Shown in pieces: positions 31,901 to 34,676 of a stretch of DNA of 34,676 nt (the stretch's first letter is position 1; each line of letters begins with the position of its first letter). The translations under genes and the position numbers were made by a program. The DNA is from CAYFVR01 sp046541515. GTDB taxonomy: Bacteria; Desulfobacterota; Desulfobacteria; Desulfobacterales; Desulfococcaceae. The DNA lies in the NCBI GenBank assembly GCA_046541515.1, contig JBKHDD010000031.1, positions 1 to 34,676 on the forward strand, given 5' to 3'. Under the pieces are notes generated by a model. It worked only from the letters and a program-made list of their open reading frames with translations, was not told where the DNA came from and ran no database searches.

Positions 31901-34600
31901 TTATTCCCTCGAACCCCCCCCGTCCAGCACCTCCCGGATTTTCCCCGCAAGATTTCGCACCGTAAAGGGTTTCTGGATGAAGTTAACGTCTTTCGGGATG
32001 ACGCCCTGTTGGGCGATGGCCTCGTCCGCGTAGCCGGACATGTACAACACCCGCGTGTCCGGTCGAAGCTCGGAGACCCGTTGAAAAAGCTGTATTCCGT
32101 TCATGTCCGGCATGACCACGTCGGCAAGCAGCAGGTGAACCGGTCCGTCATGTCGTTCCAGTGCGGCCAGCGCTTCGGTTCCGTTGGCGGTGGAGATCGC
32201 CCCGTAGCCCTGGTGATTGAGAATTTTGCGGATGAGTTTTCGCACGGCGGGGTCGTCTTCCGCCACCAGCACCGTTTCGCGGCCGCGGGAATCCCCGGCG
32301 GAACGCGGACGGGGCTCCATGGGGAACGACTCGGGTTTTCCTGCCGCGGCGGGCAGTTCGATTCGGAAGGCGGTCCCCGCGTCGGGTTCGCTGTCCACCT
32401 GAATTGTTCCGCCATGTTGTTGAACGATGCCGTACACCGTCGCCAAGCCCAGCCCGGTTCCCTTGCCCACCGCCTTGGTGGTGAAGAACGGTTCAAACAG
32501 TCGCGCCCGGGTTTCGGCGTCCATTCCCATGCCGGTGTCCCGCACCCAGAAAAGGACGTGGGTCGCCGGTTCTTCCGGATGGGTTTCGTCGCCGGTTCTT
32601 TTCGCCACTTCGGTTTCCAGAATCAGGAGGCCGCCGTCCGGCATGGCGTCCTGGGCGTTGACGGCCAGATTCATGACCACCTGCTCCAATTGGCCCATGT
32701 CGCCCCGGATAAAGGTCGGAGCGGCAGACAGCCGGGTTTCCAGGGCGATGTCTTCCCGGAGGGTTCGACGCAACAGTTTTTCAAAATTCTGGAGGAGTCG
32801 GTTCAGGTTCAACGTCCGAAATTTTACCGGCTGTTTTCGGCTGAAGGTCAGCAATTGCCGAACCAGGTCGCGGGCCCGAATGCCCGCCTTTTCGATCTCT
32901 TCCAAAATGGCGGCGGCGGGGGCGTCCTCCGGCGTTTCCAGGATCAGCATTTCGGAATAGCCCAAAATGGGGGAGAGCAGATTGTTGAGATCGTGGGCCA
33001 CGCCGCCGGCCAGCCGTCCGATGGATTCCATTTTCTGGGCCTGATGCACCTGGGCTTCCAGACGGGCGTTTTCTTCTTCCGCCTGAATCTGCTCGGTAAT
33101 GTCGATGACCACCCCGTTCCAGACGATGGACCCGTCGTCCATCAGGGAGGGGATGGAAGCGGCCTTGATCCATCGGATATCCCCCGGCCGGGGAATCACC
33201 CGGTGGACGAGATTGTAGGGCGTCAGGTTTTCGACGGAAACGGACAGATGACTCTCCAACATGGGGCGGTCCTCCGGATGGACCGTCTCCAAGACGGCGG
33301 CGATGTCGGCCGCCGCCGCTTCCGGGCTGACGCCGAAAATGTCCAGCGCGCCCCGGCTCATGAAGGGAAAGTCGAATTCTCCGTTGGTTTTCAGGCGAAA
33401 CTGGTAGATCACGCCGGGAAGAGCGGCGGCGATGTGACGGAACCGTTCCTCGCTTTCCCGCCGCCGTTGTTCCGCCTCCTTCCGGGGGGTGATGTCCTCG
33501 GAAACGCCGATGATGTGGGTCAGGTTGCCGTTTTCGTCGAAAATGGGGGCGCAATTGGCGTGAACCGGAAAGGCGGTCCCGTCGCGGCGGCGGGCAAGGT
33601 ATTCGCCGGACCAGTTTTTTCCGGTTTGAAGTCGGGCCATGATTTCCTCGCCCATCCGCCGGCTGTCCGCATGACTGATCAGTTCGATGGTGGTGCGACC
33701 ATGGGCTTCTTCGGCCGACCATCCGTACATGGTTTCCGCGAAGGGGTTCCAATAGACGACCCGGCCCCGGGTGTCGGCGACCACGACCGATTGACTCACG
33801 GCTTCCAGGAGGCGTGCCTGAAACCGCAGCCGATCTTCGGCGGATTTCCGGTCGGTCACGTCCCGAACGATGAACAGAATCCGGTTTTCCCCGAACGGAA
33901 AGGCTCGGCGCTCAAAGTGTCGGACGGCGTCGCCGACGGACAGAGGGTATTCGGCGGCGGGGGGAAGCGTCCCCGCCCGGACTTGCCCGATTTCCGCCAT
34001 GATTTCTTCGGGAAGCGGTTCCGGGAGGACCGCTTCGATGCGGAGACCGATGAATTGCCCCGGCGGAAGGTAGAGTAATTCATCCGATGGCGCGTGATAT
34101 TCCAGGAAGGTCCCGTCCCCGTCGCAGATGAAAATCAGGTCCGGCAGTCCCGCCACCAGCCGGCGGTATCGTTCTTCCTTCTCCCGGGAGGATTCTTCCG
34201 CCCGTTTGCGATCGGTGACGTCCACGCCGTGGATCACCGTTCCGGTGATTTCCCCGTCCGTTTCCCGGTGGGGGGTATAGCTTACCCGCATCCAGCGCGG
34301 CCCTTTGTTCGGGAAGGGGATTTGAAGCTCGAATTCTTGCGCCTCGCCCGCCAGGCAGCGGTCCAACCGGGGCCGAATTTCCCGGTCGATGAACGACGGG
34401 TCGAAAAAATCGGTGATGAGTTTGCCGGTGATTTCCGGCCGGTCCCGGCCCAGCAGGTCGGCGTAGGCCCGGTTCACGAGCCGGTAGCGGCCTTCCCGGG
34501 AAATCAGCGCCATGGGTTGCGGGGTGGCCTGAACCATCTGGGAGAAGATGCGGCGCTCTTTGGCGAGGCGGGACGGTTCTGTCTTGCTCGGTTCGGTCAT
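31901..34600 (-). CDS. Multi-PAS hybrid sensor histidine kinase
   Basis: The protein has 899 residues and no membrane segment. Four PAS/PAC units come first (about 20-135, 150-255, 265-385, 390-515), several ending in the D-V/I-T-x-RK motif (VDVTDRKRAEE, VRDVTDRKSAE, SEDITPRKEAE). The HisKA H-box is AHDLNNLLSPILGYSEM (His near 534). The HATPase_c domain has N-box MNLAVNAQDAM, G1 DTGMGMD and G2 GTGLGLATVYGI. A C-terminal receiver (about 775-895) has VLVAEDD, Asp in LLLADVVMPDMNG, YMSGY and IQKPF. This is the common soluble PAS-kinase-receiver hybrid of deltaproteobacteria. The ATG at 34600 has AGGA six bases upstream. It is separated from the tRNA unit by a perfect hairpin; no cognate output gene is adjacent. 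Confidence 0.92.
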   Translation of the reverse strand: MTEPSKTEPSRLAKERRIFSQMVQATPQPMALISREGRYRLVNRAYADLLGRDRPEITGKLITDFFDPSFIDREIRPRLDRCLAGEAQEFELQIPFPNKGPRWMRVSYTPHRETDGEITGTVIHGVDVTDRKRAEESSREKEERYRRLVAGLPDLIFICDGDGTFLEYHAPSDELLYLPPGQFIGLRIEAVLPEPLPEEIMAEIGQVRAGTLPPAAEYPLSVGDAVRHFERRAFPFGENRILFIVRDVTDRKSAEDRLRFQARLLEAVSQSVVVADTRGRVVYWNPFAETMYGWSAEEAHGRTTIELISHADSRRMGEEIMARLQTGKNWSGEYLARRRDGTAFPVHANCAPIFDENGNLTHIIGVSEDITPRKEAEQRRRESEERFRHIAAALPGVIYQFRLKTNGEFDFPFMSRGALDIFGVSPEAAAADIAAVLETVHPEDRPMLESHLSVSVENLTPYNLVHRVIPRPGDIRWIKAASIPSLMDDGSIVWNGVVIDITEQIQAEEENARLEAQVHQAQKMESIGRLAGGVAHDLNNLLSPILGYSEMLILETPEDAPAAAILEEIEKAGIRARDLVRQLLTFSRKQPVKFRTLNLNRLLQNFEKLLRRTLREDIALETRLSAAPTFIRGDMGQLEQVVMNLAVNAQDAMPDGGLLILETEVAKRTGDETHPEEPATHVLFWVRDTGMGMDAETRARLFEPFFTTKAVGKGTGLGLATVYGIVQQHGGTIQVDSEPDAGTAFRIELPAAAGKPESFPMEPRPRSAGDSRGRETVLVAEDDPAVRKLIRKILNHQGYGAISTANGTEALAALERHDGPVHLLLADVVMPDMNGIQLFQRVSELRPDTRVLYMSGYADEAIAQQGVIPKDVNFIQKPFTVRNLAGKIREVLDGGGSRE

Positions 34601-34676
34601 CGGCGATCCTGGCCAAATCAGCGGACGGTCCTTTCCGGGAACGGCTTTTTTCGGGGTCGATCCGGAAAATTTTGGG

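Overview
The window looks like a GC-rich chromosome segment of an anaerobic, probably sulfate-reducing, member of Desulfobacterota. The basis is an ETF-quinone oxidoreductase, a succinate dehydrogenase/fumarate reductase pair, a DUF3786-type protein, a PEP-CTERM/PrsK-PrsR locus, many multi-PAS kinases and frequent GTG/TTG starts. This placement is inferred from gene content; no rRNA or marker gene is present.

Bases 1-10213 are one co-directional signalling block ending in a strong intrinsic terminator. It encodes a hybrid kinase (5' end outside the window), a PAS kinase with an overlapping Rcp1-like receiver, a REC-PAS-kinase-REC-HPt hybrid, and then a tight kaiABC-like set. That set is a receiver protein whose C-terminus resembles the KaiA/RsbU helical domain, KaiB (4-bp overlap with it) and a full double-domain KaiC carrying both Ser/Thr phosphosites. 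A receiver-HD-GYP protein follows, so the natural reading is a Kai timing module with phosphorelay input and a c-di-GMP output. This is the most striking system in the window.

Bases 10236-13899 hold two envelope genes: a secreted VWA/PKD protein and an OmpA-like porin with an unusual C-terminal AMIN domain. On the minus strand lie an orphan thiamine-binding protein (thiB) with a good promoter and a structured leader of about 130 nt, and an ETF-QO gene.

Bases 17863-23240 are an accessory patch. An intact DUF3786 gene is followed by four toxin-antitoxin modules (BrnT/CopG-like, DUF104/VapC, YefM/YoeB, HigBA) and a broken antitoxin-like gene. Between the modules lie decayed direct repeats of the 3' end of the DUF3786 gene, a direct repeat of about 200 bp and a 153-bp MITE-like insertion with a 9-bp target duplication. 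higB has a 1-nt frameshift, the last antitoxin-like gene has an in-frame TGA, and a fragment of an RNA methyltransferase gene is also present.

Bases 23289-27867 form a PrsR / PEP-CTERM protein / PrsK locus. The PEP-CTERM gene has a near-perfect sigma-54 promoter, the expected target of PrsR. Then come sdhA-sdhB (no membrane anchor gene beside them), a small flavodoxin, a tRNA-Asn with its own promoter and terminator, and a four-PAS hybrid kinase on the minus strand.
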